Source: Engraulis encrasicolus (Eukaryota > Chordata > Actinopteri > Clupeiformes > Engraulidae). Taken from it: 64,000 nt of DNA. The notes under the pieces are model-generated. The model saw only the letters and a list, made by a program, of their open reading frames with translations, had not been told where the DNA came from and ran no database searches. Shown piece after piece: positions 1-19,025 of this stretch (position 1 is its first letter; every line of letters starts with the position of its first letter). The DNA is taken from contig NC_085869.1 of NCBI RefSeq assembly GCF_034702125.1, forward strand, positions 55,740,170 to 55,804,169. Direction: 5' to 3'. The position numbers and the translations under genes were made by a program.

Positions 1-812
1 GCAATCTAGTTAATTACTGCAACTATGGTATGAAGGCATAAAAGGCAAGCCAATGCAGCAAACAGACCGGAGTTGAAGGCTCCAACTAATGATATAGACA
101 CCACCTTACAACTGATCAATCACCCAGCATAATCACTTCAACCAGAGTCAACCATCACATACTAATTTGCCATTCTGCATTTGGCCCATTAGAACACCTC
201 TTTGAGATCATGGTTTCAGTGTCATGCTGCATTGGGATACTGTGTTGGTACTCTGCTATTGTTGGACTCGAGATTTCTGATGGGTTTGAAATGAAAGATC
301 TGACCTTTGGCACGAGGCAGGCAGCCTAGTCTACCCTCCACTGTACACGCAAACTCGAGCGACGGGTATGGTGGCCGCGCACGAGCACGCACGGGACAGA
401 AGAGGCCAGAGACATGATAGAAGATAGATGAAGATGTGGGATGTAAATTTCCTTTTCAGGGTGCGCGTATTCCGTAGGGGTGTTAATGAAGGCAAATTCG
501 CACCATGGTCCAGTTCAACGACTCTGTGATTAAGAAAACGTAACCCCTACACTACCAAACTAGTTAGTTGTTTTAAACATCCTCAATGATTCACAAACCA
601 CAGTCTACATAGCACAGGCAACTGATACGTATCCTACTGCGTTTTAATGGCAGTGACAATGAATGGTTCGTAAACTATACTGTACCATTTTGTAGGGACT
701 GCGCTTACTGTCAGCTGTGGCGCTAGTTATTCAGAAAGCAAGAAAACGCGACGCAACCCATCTGCAGAGCGCAGGACAACAATAATAATGTAAAAAAATA
801 AACACCAATTTT
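1..812. other. Gene-free flank
   Basis: No reading frame of note, no RNA gene and no clear repeat boundary recognised here. Unique-looking, AT-rich to mixed composition. Confidence 0.5.
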
Positions 813-1998
813 ACGGTAGGGTAGGGTGGGGTAAAACGCCCCCACGGGGCAATATGCCCCCTCACCTGTTTTCCCTAAAAAACCACTAGAGGGCTTAAAT
901 ATACATTTTCACTGTTTCTATGCATTACGTTGACAACGGGGATATACAAATTGTCCAGAGAAAACGACTGAAACAAAGTATTTTTTGAAGGGAAACGATT
1001 TACATGGTATTGATCTAATTTTCAGATGTGAGTAAACACGTGTTTATAAAAATGTAGTTAAGCATTATATTGCAGTATTATATGATAGAAGAAGAGTGAA
1101 GTCTGTAGTTTCAGAGTATATAGGCTGTTTATAATGAATACAATTACATTTTAATAACTTGACCATTTTTTGAAAAAACAGCTTGTGGGGTAAAACGCCC
1201 CCTATGCAGAGGGGCAAAACGCCCCCAGGGGACTATCACAATATTAGGCTATAATAACATTATTATTAACATTACTTTGTCAAAAAAACAACATTTTTTA
1301 TATTTCATGGTGTAAACAGATGTTAAAGTCTGAATATTTGAACAAAACCTAAAATATTTAGGCTAAGTTACCTCATCTATTTAAATATGCTAGCAGAGTT
1401 AGCACAGTTAGCTCAGGCTAATAACTAGCCTATTGTATAATAGGCCTATTATATTTATTAATGCATGTATTCATTTTCATATATACATTTATCCTAGTTA
1501 TTGTGATATAGACCTATATTTATTCACAATATATGTTTATTCATGCTAAATTTAGCTTGTATTTTACATTTGACTGTTCAGATTTATGCATATTAGGCCT
1601 ATATTTGTTAATTCATATCATCCTTAAATAAATATGAATACGATATACTGCACTGTTGAAAATATTACCTCTCTTTTCTTTTCAGAGGTTAAAATTCATA
1701 CTCTGGTCACTTTGGTGATGATATATGAAGCAAACAGGCTAGTAACAAAGGGGGGCATTTTACCCCATCTCAGGGGGCGTTTTGCCCCACTGGTGGGGTA
1801 AAACGCCCCCTTCACACCCAGTTTTGTTTTTGTTAAAATATGAATAAACTATTAATTTGTAACAATTTCCGTGATGGATTATTAATCATGTCACTGCCAC
1901 CAAATACTGTGACAAAAACTAAATCATATGGCTTACTTCTGCTTAGAGAAAAGTTACACTTTCCTTAAGGGGGGCGTTTTGCCCCACCCTACCCTAAC
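813..1998. mobile_element. Non-autonomous TIR element built of GGGGTAAAACGCCCC words
   Basis: The two ends are inverted copies: left GGTAGGGTAGGGTGGGGTAA near 814, right its complement ending near 1997 (GCCCCACCCTACCC). Near-palindromic words of the type GGGG(T/C)AAAACGCCCC recur inside at about 827-860, 1187-1230 and 1751-1812 in both orientations, separated by AT-rich filler. There is no transposase frame. The terminal inverted repeats are seen directly; the transposon superfamily is not assigned. Confidence 0.7.
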
Positions 1999-2873
1999 AT
2001 TATGAAGTAATGGGCAACATTTTTGCGCATCAAATGTAACAGCTGTTAGATATGTTGGTGATGGGAAATGCATACAGACCATCAGAGTAAGGATCAGCCA
2101 CGTCCTCCACCACCAGTTACTCAGAAAGAGGGCAAATAAACGCATTTGGAGAAATCGCAAAGGCAGGCTAAGGCACTGGTTAGACAAGATGTTTGTTTGC
2201 ACGTGACATAAAACTAGAATGTTTGGTTCAAATACAAAAGGTTGTACGCTTACCGTTTTTATTTTCACTCGTAGACGGAGCAGTTGATTCCAGCTCAAAA
2301 CGTCAAATTACTGTAATCCAATGGTCTCGGTTTAATCCTTGTCTTGTGAGCAGCAACGTCACTTCCGCGTTCTCTCGTCCATACACCTGTAACGCCACTC
2401 ATAGGCCGATGGGACCCTATAAATAGATGCGATCAAACTTCATGATAGGCTCAGCTCGCCAACAGAAAGGATAGCTACAGCAAAAACCCAATATATTTGT
2501 TGTTATTATTATTATTATTTTATGATTATTTGGCCCAGTGGTGTGATGCGTTATGAAGGCGTGTTTGCGCGTCTTTTTCATAACAGAAATAAAGATGCCC
2601 TGTGAAAATGCTAAACCAGGATGGAATGAGTTGTAAACACGCCACCCTTGCAGTTCTTGAAGTCAAGGCTGCGCAGTGGCGATGTAAATTTTTGGCGTAG
2701 CCTACTCGGGGAATAAGGAAGGCGGGTCGATACTGTAGATGCCGTGAGGCCACATCGTCTGAGCCAATCAAATAGCTGCCGGGCAGAGGGCACCGAAACT
2801 TTCGCTCTCAGTCCAGAATGCCTTGGGCGCTCCCTGTGGTACATTACGTTCTATGAAGAGCGCAAAGCTGCAT
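1999..2873. other. Gene-free stretch with an isolated TATA-like box
   Basis: Short overlapping frames on both strands only, none with family resemblance. TATAAATA at 2418-2425 looks like a core promoter but no exon could be attached downstream. Confidence 0.4.
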
Positions 2874-3363
2874 TAGAGTATTGAATGAAGAAGCATGTGG
2901 ATGGAAAATGCAGTGAGTGTAACACCCTGGAAACCCCTGAGCATGTCATAGAGGAATGTGCGAAATATCAATGGGCCAGACTGGAGCTGAGCAGAAGCCT
3001 TGAGGGAGACAAGCATAAAGTACCTCTAAAGCTGAATGAAATTCTACAAAGGCAAACTGGAGAGCCATGCTTTCAGCACTTGTTTCATTTCCTAAGGGAA
3101 ACAGGTCTCCTATGGAGAATATAGTCTAACTTGTTTTTTTGTTTGTTTTGTTTGTTTGTTTGTTTTTCTTTTTCCTTTTCTTTTTCTTTTCTTTTCCTTG
3201 TCTTTTTTCTTTCCTTTTCTTTTGTCTCTTTCCTTTGATAGAGTAGTTTAGCATTCCAGACCCACACTCCATTTCAGAAGGTGGCGGTAATGCACACCAA
3301 TCAGTTGCTTGCCAACCGCCAATAAACAGCATTAAGAAGAAGAAGAAGAAGTAGAGTATTGAA
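2874..3363 (+). mobile_element. 5'-truncated non-LTR retrotransposon (LINE) 3' end with target-site duplication
   Basis: The frame at 2885-3124 reads as the C-terminus of a LINE polyprotein, with a CxxC...H...C cluster (CSEC, then PEHVIEEC) typical of the region after the reverse transcriptase, ending RETGLLWRI-stop. A T/C-rich 3' UTR follows (3130-3240), then the common fish motif of a GGTGGCGGTAATGCA block, AACCGCC and an (AAG)n tail at 3333-3351. The insertion is flanked by a perfect 12-bp duplication TAGAGTATTGAA (2874-2885 and 3352-3363), the mark of target-primed reverse transcription. Only the last ~80 codons survive, so it is dead on arrival. Confidence 0.85.
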
Positions 3364-3697
3364 CGCGCGCGCGTAACTGTTCAATTAGCCTATGGCTTCA
3401 CTTTTGTAACTGTAAATTGATATAGATCTTTGTACATACAGGCTTACCATTGTAAGACAAATACTAGTAGGTCCTACTCATCTGTGGTGCAGGCTATCTT
3501 TTTTTGCGAAAGATTAATTTTGGAATCAATAGGCCTATCAATCAATCAATGATGCAGTAGGGCCTAATTTAGGTGAGCTGTTCACAAAGTTACTGATTGT
3601 AATATAGCCTATAACAAGGCTATAATCTTGCATACATTGTGTAGGCCTATTTCAGGCCGTTCTAGGAAAATACTCTGAACACATTTAGCATTTTATT

Positions 3698-4062
3698 TTT
3701 AAAGGGACACTGTGTGAGATTTTTAGTTGTTTATTTCCAGAATGCTGCCCATTCACTAATGTTACCTTTTTCATGAATACTTACCACCACCATCAAATTC
3801 TAGGTATTCATTATGACTGGAAAATGTTCACTTTTCATACATGAAAAGGGGGATCTTCTCCATGGTCCGCCATTTTGAATTTCCAAAAATCCCCATTTTT
3901 AGCTGCAAAAATGACTGTTCTTGAACCATACTAGAAAATATCTGTTTATTACTTGGTAAACTTTCATGTAAAGATCAAATTTGGCAATAGGCAGCCCAGT
4001 TTCAATGAGCAGCATAGTTGCAGTACCTTTTTTGACCATTTCCTGCACAGTGTCCCTTTAAA
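3698..4062 (+). mobile_element. MITE with TTTAAAGGGACACTGTG ends (copy 1)
   Basis: About 365 bp with terminal inverted repeats TTTAAAGGGACACTGTG on the left and CACAGTGTCCCTTTAAA on the right. A near-identical copy lies in opposite orientation at 63245-63608 and a degraded one at 56065-56217. It has no coding capacity, and its superfamily is uncertain. Confidence 0.85.
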
Positions 4063-4235
4063 GATATTTGTTGGGCTTTTTATGCCTTTATTATTTGAGA
4101 CAGGGTAGTGTGAGAGTGTGACAATAAACAAGTCGGGAGAGAGAAATGGGGATGGATCTTGGGCCAGAATCGATCCCGGGTTGCCAGTGTAATGGTACGA
4201 CGTCTTAGCTCATTGAGCCACTTTGCCCAAACATT
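4063..4235 (-). repeat. tRNA-derived SINE, minus orientation
   Basis: On the minus strand the segment reads TGGCTCAATGAGCTAAGAC (A-box like) and, about 30 bases later, CCCGGGATCGATTC (B-box like), followed by a U-rich tail region ('tgcctttattatttgaga' on +). Related copies sit in bbs5 introns 5 and 9. Confidence 0.6.
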
Positions 4236-4790
4236 TGGAAATTTCAAAAGGTTTTTTGATTTCTTCTTTTTCCCCCTGCATGTCAGGGATGCAAGTTTGG
4301 CCAAGGAAGACTGGAACAAAGATGTCTAGTTGTCCCATTCAGTGAAATTGCAGTTGGGCCAGCCTGCAGGGTGGGGAGAGGGGTGCTGGAAATGCAGCTT
4401 TGGGAATGGCAGCAGTGGGCTGTGGCGTGCACAGAGATTTTGGGGGGAGAGGTGCTCGAGGTGGGGACAGGGGGAATGTGGAACTTACGGCTGCCTTACT
4501 AGGTAGAGGATAGTGTTATATTGGGGAATTGTCACATGGATTTGATCGTCAAGCATTTGTACTGTAGATGGTCATGTCAACACAGACCACAGTACATTGT
4601 AAAAAAAAGAGAAACTTTCAAAAAGGGCCTTGTTTGCCCAGTAGGCCAAATGGGCTAGTGCTTTAGCAGGTGCTTTAGCACCGTCACGTCCCTATCTGTG
4701 CACACCTATGGTTGCATACAAAGTGGTTGGTTGTATGGGAGGAGAAATTTGGTGAAAAAGTGAAGAGAGCAGTGGTGATGAAAGGGGGAT

Positions 4791-5175
<385 letters not shown>

Positions 5176-6599
5176 AACGAGACTGCCCTCTGGTGGCTAA
5201 ATAACCCCTTACCTGCGTGTCTGTGAAAAACCACAAACAAAAAATCAACTAGCTTATTTTCTGCACACATCACAACAAAATGTGTTTTAGAAATGAACCC
5301 TTACCTGCTGGGAAAAGTCAACACAATTAATCACCAAGTTCACCTCTTTTTACAATTGAATTGTCCAAAGTAATGTGGAATTACAGACAGGGCTATAATC
5401 TACACTTGTAAGCTATTCTGCCAGCCGTGGCCCAGCTATGCCGGGCCCTCCTCATCCCCTAACAAATGCATACAACACTGTTCAGAGCAGTTAAATTAAA
5501 CTCTTTGAGTGTTGAAGTAACACTAAGAGAGTTGACTTGAATACTCTCAGAGTATGATAGCCTACGTATATGGCTTCGGAGTGATAATTCAACACTGATG
5601 GTTTTAGATAACGCTAAAATCAAATGGGACCATGTGCTCAGAATAGTGTTGAATTAACACTCCAAATATTGATGTGTAGGCCTAAGTGGTATGGTACCCA
5701 CAAATACACTGTTCCTGGCCCCATGTGTGATAGAGTAGGCCCTAGACACAATTTTGTCGTAGTGAGCACTGTGTGCTCTGGAGTGCTGTGTAATAATATG
5801 ACATGAGAATCGCTTCACTTTTGATGCATGTGAATTTAGACACAGCTGTCTTTCTGCTTGCCAATCTGTAGGCTACATCTCTATATTACTCTAGGGCTAG
5901 GCAAAACACCTTAAACTAGGCCCTGTGTATTTAGAAGGCCTAGATTGCTGTAATCAGAATGCATTGTCATAAAAATATTTTACTACGGCAAAGGCTCTGT
6001 GTAATATCGCAGTAGTGTGGTACTAAAGTTCAGTCCTTTCAACCATTACATTCGGTTTTCCACTGGTAGAGCAGTGTGCATGCTCCATAGCCTACTGCTC
6101 TGGAAAGAATTTATTGGTACTAGCCATTGGGACCCAAAAGTCGTGGATGTAATACACCTATAGTAGAGTACATCTATGGCCAAAATACACCAAACCCCCC
6201 AAAAAATGATACAAAAGGTTTTTCAACTGATTTCAATACATCCAGCTGTCCTTACTAACATAGTAAAAATCTAGGAAAATCTAACTTCAGGAAATGTGTC
6301 ATTTTCAAGATCAAAGTAAAAAAAAAAAAAGAAAAAAAAAAAAAGGTTATTACATGATAATTACATTGGCATGAGATAACGTGTTTTCAGGATCTTTTTG
6401 GTTGGAGTGCTGTTAGGGTGGATAAAAACACTACTGCTATGGTAATATCCATGTGCTGTTTGTCAGGGCACATCATCAGTGATGAATCATGGTGTAACTA
6501 GGTATTTAGTTTCAATGTGAAACGGTTGGTACTGGAGACAGATTATGTTCTGAAAGGAACATCGGCTTTAGCATAGCTTTCAGGTGAGCCAGAGTAGGG
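5176..6599. other. Gene-free stretch
   Basis: No gene, RNA or bounded repeat recognised. There is a poly-A-rich patch at 6318-6344. Confidence 0.4.
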
Positions 6600-7285
6600 C
6601 CTGTTGTAGCTTTATAGGCAAGGGTCAGGGCCTTGTATTCAATTAGGGCATGAAAAAGAGGAGTGGCATGCAGTGACATTTGCAACTTAGGGCTTATTGC
6701 ACAAGCTGGAAGACCAGTCAGGAGGGAGTTGCTGTAGTTCAGGTCAGATGGACAATATCAGAAGTTGAGTCATTCAGGTCAGATACAGTCTGATTTTATG
6801 TATTTAACAGTGAGAAGTGACATGACTGGGAAACTGAGGCTATGCGGTCAGAGAATGATAGATGGTCATCAACAATGACACCTAGGTCTTGTGACATTAT
6901 TTGAGGCAACAGTAGCAGAATCCATACTGAGTTCAATATCATGGCAACCTAAATCTTTGGCTGGGATCACCAGCAATGCAGTTTGAGCAAGGCTCAACTG
7001 AAGGTGGCATTCCTTCATACTTATGGATAGTTCAGAGAGGCAAGCGGAAATGTGTGCGTTGACTGTGGAGTCATCTGGCACAAAGTACAGATATAACTGT
7101 GCTTCATCTGTGTAACAGTTGTATGAGAAGCTGTGAGAACAGATAATACGGCCCAGTGACGTGGTGTACATGGCAAATAGGAGTCCCAGCACCAGCCCAC
7201 CAGACACCTCTGTGGAGAAGCTATGATTTGAGGACAGCACCATGCCCTTGATACATGCTAAGAATGATACCACCAGACTCAAAGA
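6600..7285 (-). pseudogene. L2/CR1-like LINE reverse-transcriptase fragment
   Basis: The minus frame at 6869-7282 contains the back part of a LINE reverse transcriptase: SGGLVLGLLFAMYTTSLG (the motif normally PQGSVLGPLLF), then FSYNCYTDEAQLYLYF (normally YADDTQLYL, the catalytic block), then a stretch ending MKECHLQLSLAQTALLVIP. The catalytic YADD is degraded to YTDE, so it cannot be active. The rest of 6600-6868 is probably its 3' part, without further support. Confidence 0.8.
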
Positions 7286-7722
7286 ATGTCTGGAAGAACT
7301 TGAGAAACATAAAACTCAATTATTTACATCTAAGAGAGATGTTAAATAATCATGTTTTGAAAAAAAAGCTAGCTGATGTGTCTGCACAAAGATGTTTAGA
7401 TTTACTACAAAACAAAAAGAGATGTCCATAATCTCTTCTAAAGATATCTTCTGGCTTACTAGAAACGAAATAAAAGAGTAATTTTGGCCTTTTTCAGATT
7501 TTGAGTTTTCCCATTTTGAAATGTAGGCCTAGGTAATAGGCCTACATATTTAATTAGATATATTCCAATTACCATATTAAAACATAACATTTCAGAAAAC
7601 TTGCAATACATTTTTTTCCTCACAAACATGTGAGTAATCACCGGATTAAGTTTTATGGTGAGATCGGCAAACTCATTTTTTTGGCCTATTCACCTGGAGT
7701 GTCTCTCGCATAGACATCTATA
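7286..7722. other. Gene-free stretch
   Basis: AT-rich sequence with no supported feature. Two TAGGCCTA words lie at about 7526 and 7539. Confidence 0.4.
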
Positions 7723-8229
7723 GCTGTGTTCCATTACTCGCCCTCTGTACTGTGTACCTTGTTTGAGTGCAGTGAAGTACCCTTTCCACCCTCCGCAATT
7801 CACGAGGCGAGTACATTCCGATTCCCGTTCTGTCTGATACACTTAACGGAAATGACGGTTTGCCGCGTGACATCCGAGTTTACCAACCGCCAATATGCAA
7901 TTCAACACGGAAGGCACTGTTCCTTATGCTAACACTTTTTAAAGTTACCCCTGCCTCTAATACACATGGCGATTGTCTTTGGAATCAAAACTATGCTGTT
8001 ATCACGGAGATTCAACCGTTTGACAGATCTGGCACTCAACTACGTCACAAACATGGCGGCCGTTGAGTGCGAAAAGTGTACAGTAACACCACACTTCGAA
8101 AAATGGCCGTTTTGGGGGCGTTATCCGGGTAATTTACAGTACACTTTACCGTCGCGATTAGAAATGGAACACCCTGCGTACCCAAACACAGTGCGGAAAG
8201 GGCGGTAAGTACGGGTAATGGAACACAGC
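7723..8229. mobile_element. MITE with GCTGTGTTCCATTAC ends
   Basis: About 507 bp with terminal inverted repeats GCTGTGTTCCATTAC (7723) and GTAATGGAACACAGC (ends 8229), flanked by TATA/ATAT. Short frames inside are incidental. Confidence 0.8.
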
Positions 8230-8429
8230 ATATGTCTATGGTCTCTCGACTCTTCTAATAAAGCCTATGGCAGCCATGTTGAAAATAACTCATTTCCCAA
8301 AGTCAGATTTTACCAGATTTTTAGTGTGTCATTTAGTAGGTCCAATAGTAGCCTAATAGAATCCATGAAAAAAAACCTTTGTATCACATTTTTGGGGGTT
8401 AAACCCTAAATGTACTCGCCTACTAGTCA

Positions 8430-8480
8430 ATGTCAACCGCCATTCAAGAAGAAGAAGAAGGAGGAGGAGGAGTAGGAGGA
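8430..8480 (+). repeat. LINE 3'-tail relic
   Basis: TCAACCGCCATTCAAGAAG followed by (AAG)n/(AGG)n has the same tail structure as the LINE ending at 3351. Only the tail is left. Confidence 0.55.
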
Positions 8481-8555
8481 CCCAAAGGCATCCCTGTCTA
8501 GAAACGCGTTCATGAACTACCTGTAGTTTGGGCCTCAGCGGGCACTGTAGATGTT

Positions 8556-8569
8556 GTTGCCGAGGTGAC
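8556..8569 (+). promoter_or_regulatory. RFX X-box-like site upstream of bbs5
   Basis: GTTGCCGAGGTGAC fits the X-box consensus (complement GTCACC-TC-GGCAAC; consensus GTNRCC-N0..3-RGYAAC). It lies about 130 bases before the bbs5 start codon. BBS genes are classic RFX/X-box targets, so a role in ciliary regulation is inferred from site and position. Confidence 0.65.
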
Positions 8570-8697
8570 GCAGTGACGCGGAGGATTAGCTTGAGGACCA
8601 GCTAATCTAAGTGCAATTCAGCTTTGTAGCACACTTCGAGATCTGTGAGGAAATTTAGGACTAACAACGCACAAACACACGAGTTTATCGACCGACT

Positions 8698-15993
<7,296 letters not shown>

Positions 15994-17165
15994 GGCAGTG
16001 TGGCCCAAATGTCCATGGGACACCCGTGTCCATGTTTTATGACCTTCTCCTCTGCCCTACCCCCACCCCACAGCAACAGGACCCTGAAGCCAATGAGATC
16101 ATGGACTGACACGTTTAAATATAGGACAATTAGATGCTGTGTGTTGACTAGCCCTGTCTATTGGAATGAATGTGTCAATCTTGGTACGGGGGTAACGCTG
16201 CTTGAAATGAATGAACATAAAGGCGTAAGGTGATACGCAAATCATCCAGTAGGTGGCAGCAAAATAACATCTTTGCTGATGGTTGTGAAAGACATAGGAA
16301 CCCCATACTAGGACAGCAGCGCTGTGGCTGTGGCTGTCACGAGGCAGCACGGATGCGGATGCCTGACTCATCTTTGAAAGGAAAATGTATGTCCGCAACA
16401 CTGTTGGATGCTCCCAGACAAAGTTTTATGACACAATGCCATTAAACTTTGTCCGGGAGCATTGAACCGATATTGTCCTTTCAGTAATCTTTGGTGTGGC
16501 CCGGAACCTGTGCTACTGATGCGCACACATTCTCTGACTTTTTGGCACTCCGCTCTACCAGCCTCACAAAAGCCATCCGCCCCACCTGACCACCTGAATG
16601 TCCACATGTTAGGTATTCCATGAAGCAGGATTACATTGTACTCTGTACTGTGGACTGAACTTGGACCGTTTCCTCTGCACAAGTGGTAAACCTGCTAATA
16701 GCTGGGCCCTGAATTTTTCTGGAAGAATGAATCCATAAGACCCCTCGTTGCCACTCACTCAGACCAAGAGGTCACTAAAACACATACTAGTGCAACTGGT
16801 AAATCTGTTAATAGCTGATCCCTCTGATGTGGTTTTGCTAGAAGATTGAATTCATAAGACCCTTATATTATGATAATTACCATTCTTGGACAGTAAACCA
16901 CATACAGCGCTTGGAGTACTCCCAGGGTGTAGTTTTTGTGAGGCAGTGGTTGTCTGTTTGTCTTGCTGAGATGGTAACTTACTTACCAAAGTTATCTGTT
17001 TTGTTTGATGAATTTTCATGAACTAAAGTAACCATGTCTGTTCTATGTGTTAGTGAGTGACAGTGACAATGTTGAATATGGAGTGTGTGTGTTATTGTAT
17101 CACGTAAATGTATATGAGCGGTTTGTATAGATTTCTATTAAACAATCTATTTATTCTTTTGACAC
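15994..17165 (+). other. Probable bbs5 3' UTR with ATTAAA signal
   Basis: No gene follows the stop until an ATTAAA poly(A) signal at 17137-17142, with a T/GT-rich stretch after it. A UTR of about 1.1 kb is inferred. Internal short frames on both strands are not supported. Confidence 0.55.
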
Positions 17166-17320
17166 TGGGATGCATTAGTGGTGTTGTGTTGCTGTATTCT
17201 TGCTGAAGTACTGGAGTATGTTATACATGCTGTATACACTGACGGTTTTGACAATATGAACAGCATAAAAACTGACCGCAGAGAGAATTGAGGGAGGAAT
17301 AAAACATCTTGTAAAATCGG

Positions 17321-17324
<4 letters not shown>

Positions 17325-17399
<75 letters not shown>
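17325..17399. repeat. (TC)n microsatellite
   Basis: Pure CT repeat between bbs5 and the Ig-like gene. GA-type frames on the minus strand are artefacts. Confidence 0.98.
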
Positions 17400-17402
<3 letters not shown>

Positions 17403-18107
17403 ATGCACTGATAGCCATAGATACAGAGGGGGTCGTCAGAAGTCGTCTTAATGGGGTACAGCGTTTATAGGAATAATAGAACAACGTATATGAAAAGCCA
17501 ACACTCGTGCCGTTCATACATACACACGGTGAGTATTTTTGTTCTGACATCTTCTCTAAGCCTGAGCTAATGCACCGAAATTAGTGCATCTGCTCTCAGG
17601 GTCTCTCTCGTGCTGATAACCACTTCCTGTTCTGAGCAGACTCTAACTAGAGCACAGTTCCTCACACTGTTGAACAACAGAGCAGGCACCCTCACTCATC
17701 ACTGGACATCATACAGTAGCATGGAAAGGATATCCCCAAGGATTCTTGGGCTGGGACTCTGCCTATCTACACTCACTTGGGCACGCTGGCCATCAGGTTT
17801 TTTCATTTTACCTTCACAAATGTACATTACTGTATATTGTATGACAATATGACTTATGTTTGGGCTGTTCATCATTAAGATGTTTTGTTTTCTTTTTCTG
17901 GCACAGATATAACCATTCCAACAACACATGTCATGAAACACCAGGGAGAAAATGTATAGTTTTTTCTGCAACACATCCAAGTATGTTAAAACTGTTTGGA
18001 AAAAAGGTGAAACACAGTTATTTGCCAGTATAATAGGCCTACACAGTGAGGCAGTAGAAGTAGAAGTCATACATGATATAACCTCTGACAGGATGAATGC
18101 CACAGCC

Positions 18108-18753
18108 TGATCTCCAAAAATTCCGTGCTCCTGGACATGGATGTTAAGGACACGAAATCCGTGTCCAGGAGCACGGATTTTGCCAAAATTCCGTGCTCCT
18201 GGACACGGAATTGTTTTCCGTGCTCCTGGACACAGAATTGTTTTCCGTGATGGGCACACGGAAGTGCTTTCTATAGGCTATTACCAGAGCACTGTCAACT
18301 CTATCATTAGAAAATACATACCAAATGCTAATCCTAAACAAAATAATGATATAGCAATTTAAGTTATGCCCTGACCAAAACATTCCCTTACTTTAACCTG
18401 TCATTAAAGACATATTTTTGAGAAATAGCTTTTCCAGTTGGTTGCTAGGCTGTCAAATTCATATAATGAATGAAAGAAAACTAGCTCTGCCCAGACTAAA
18501 ACAATCCCTAACTCTAACCTGTCAGTAAGAAATGTTTTTTTTAGAAAAAATATTTGAAATTAGAAAAATGAGAGAAAACACAAAACTGTGGAAACACAGA
18601 GCTGTGGGAGTATAGAGAGAACACTTCTGTGTGTCCATCACGGAAAATAATTCCGTGTCCAGGAGCACGGAATTTTGGCAAAATCCGTGCTCCTGGACAC
18701 AGATTTTGTGTCCTTAACATCCGTGTCCAGGAGCACGGAATTTTTGGAGATCA
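18108..18753. mobile_element. MITE/fold-back element inside the Ig exon
   Basis: Ends are inverted: TGATCTCCAAAAATTCCGTG on the left and its complement ending GGAGATCA on the right. The subterminal word CCGTG(T)CCAGGAGCACGG is repeated several times in alternating orientation at both ends (18125-18260 and 18640-18745). The element is flanked by a 12-bp repeat GAATGCCACAGC (18095-18106 and 18759-18770), which may be the target duplication. The 186-residue minus frame across it is fortuitous. Confidence 0.8.
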
Positions 18754-19025
18754 TGTTGGAATGCCACAGCAACGACGCTCAACATATCACACAGAGAAAT
18801 CAGATGAGGGAATATATACATGTTGGAAAGTGACTATGCGGCATCCTGGTATTGTGACTCAAACATGGAACCTGACCATTGATGCAGGTATTTACTGTAT
18901 CTAATTAATACTGTATGTCGGCTATATTGTGTATGTGTACAGTATGTGTAAGATGCAGCTTTTACATTCCACCCTACCATTTCTCTTTGCTCAACAGTGG
19001 AAGAATACCCCATATCACAGGCTTA

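Noticed and set aside
2418..2425. TATA-box promoter
   Set aside because: No exon, start site or conserved frame could be tied to it.
17699..18259. 186-residue open frame on minus
   Set aside because: Runs across the Ig exon remnant and the MITE's repeated CCAGGAGCACGG words; repetitive and without family resemblance.
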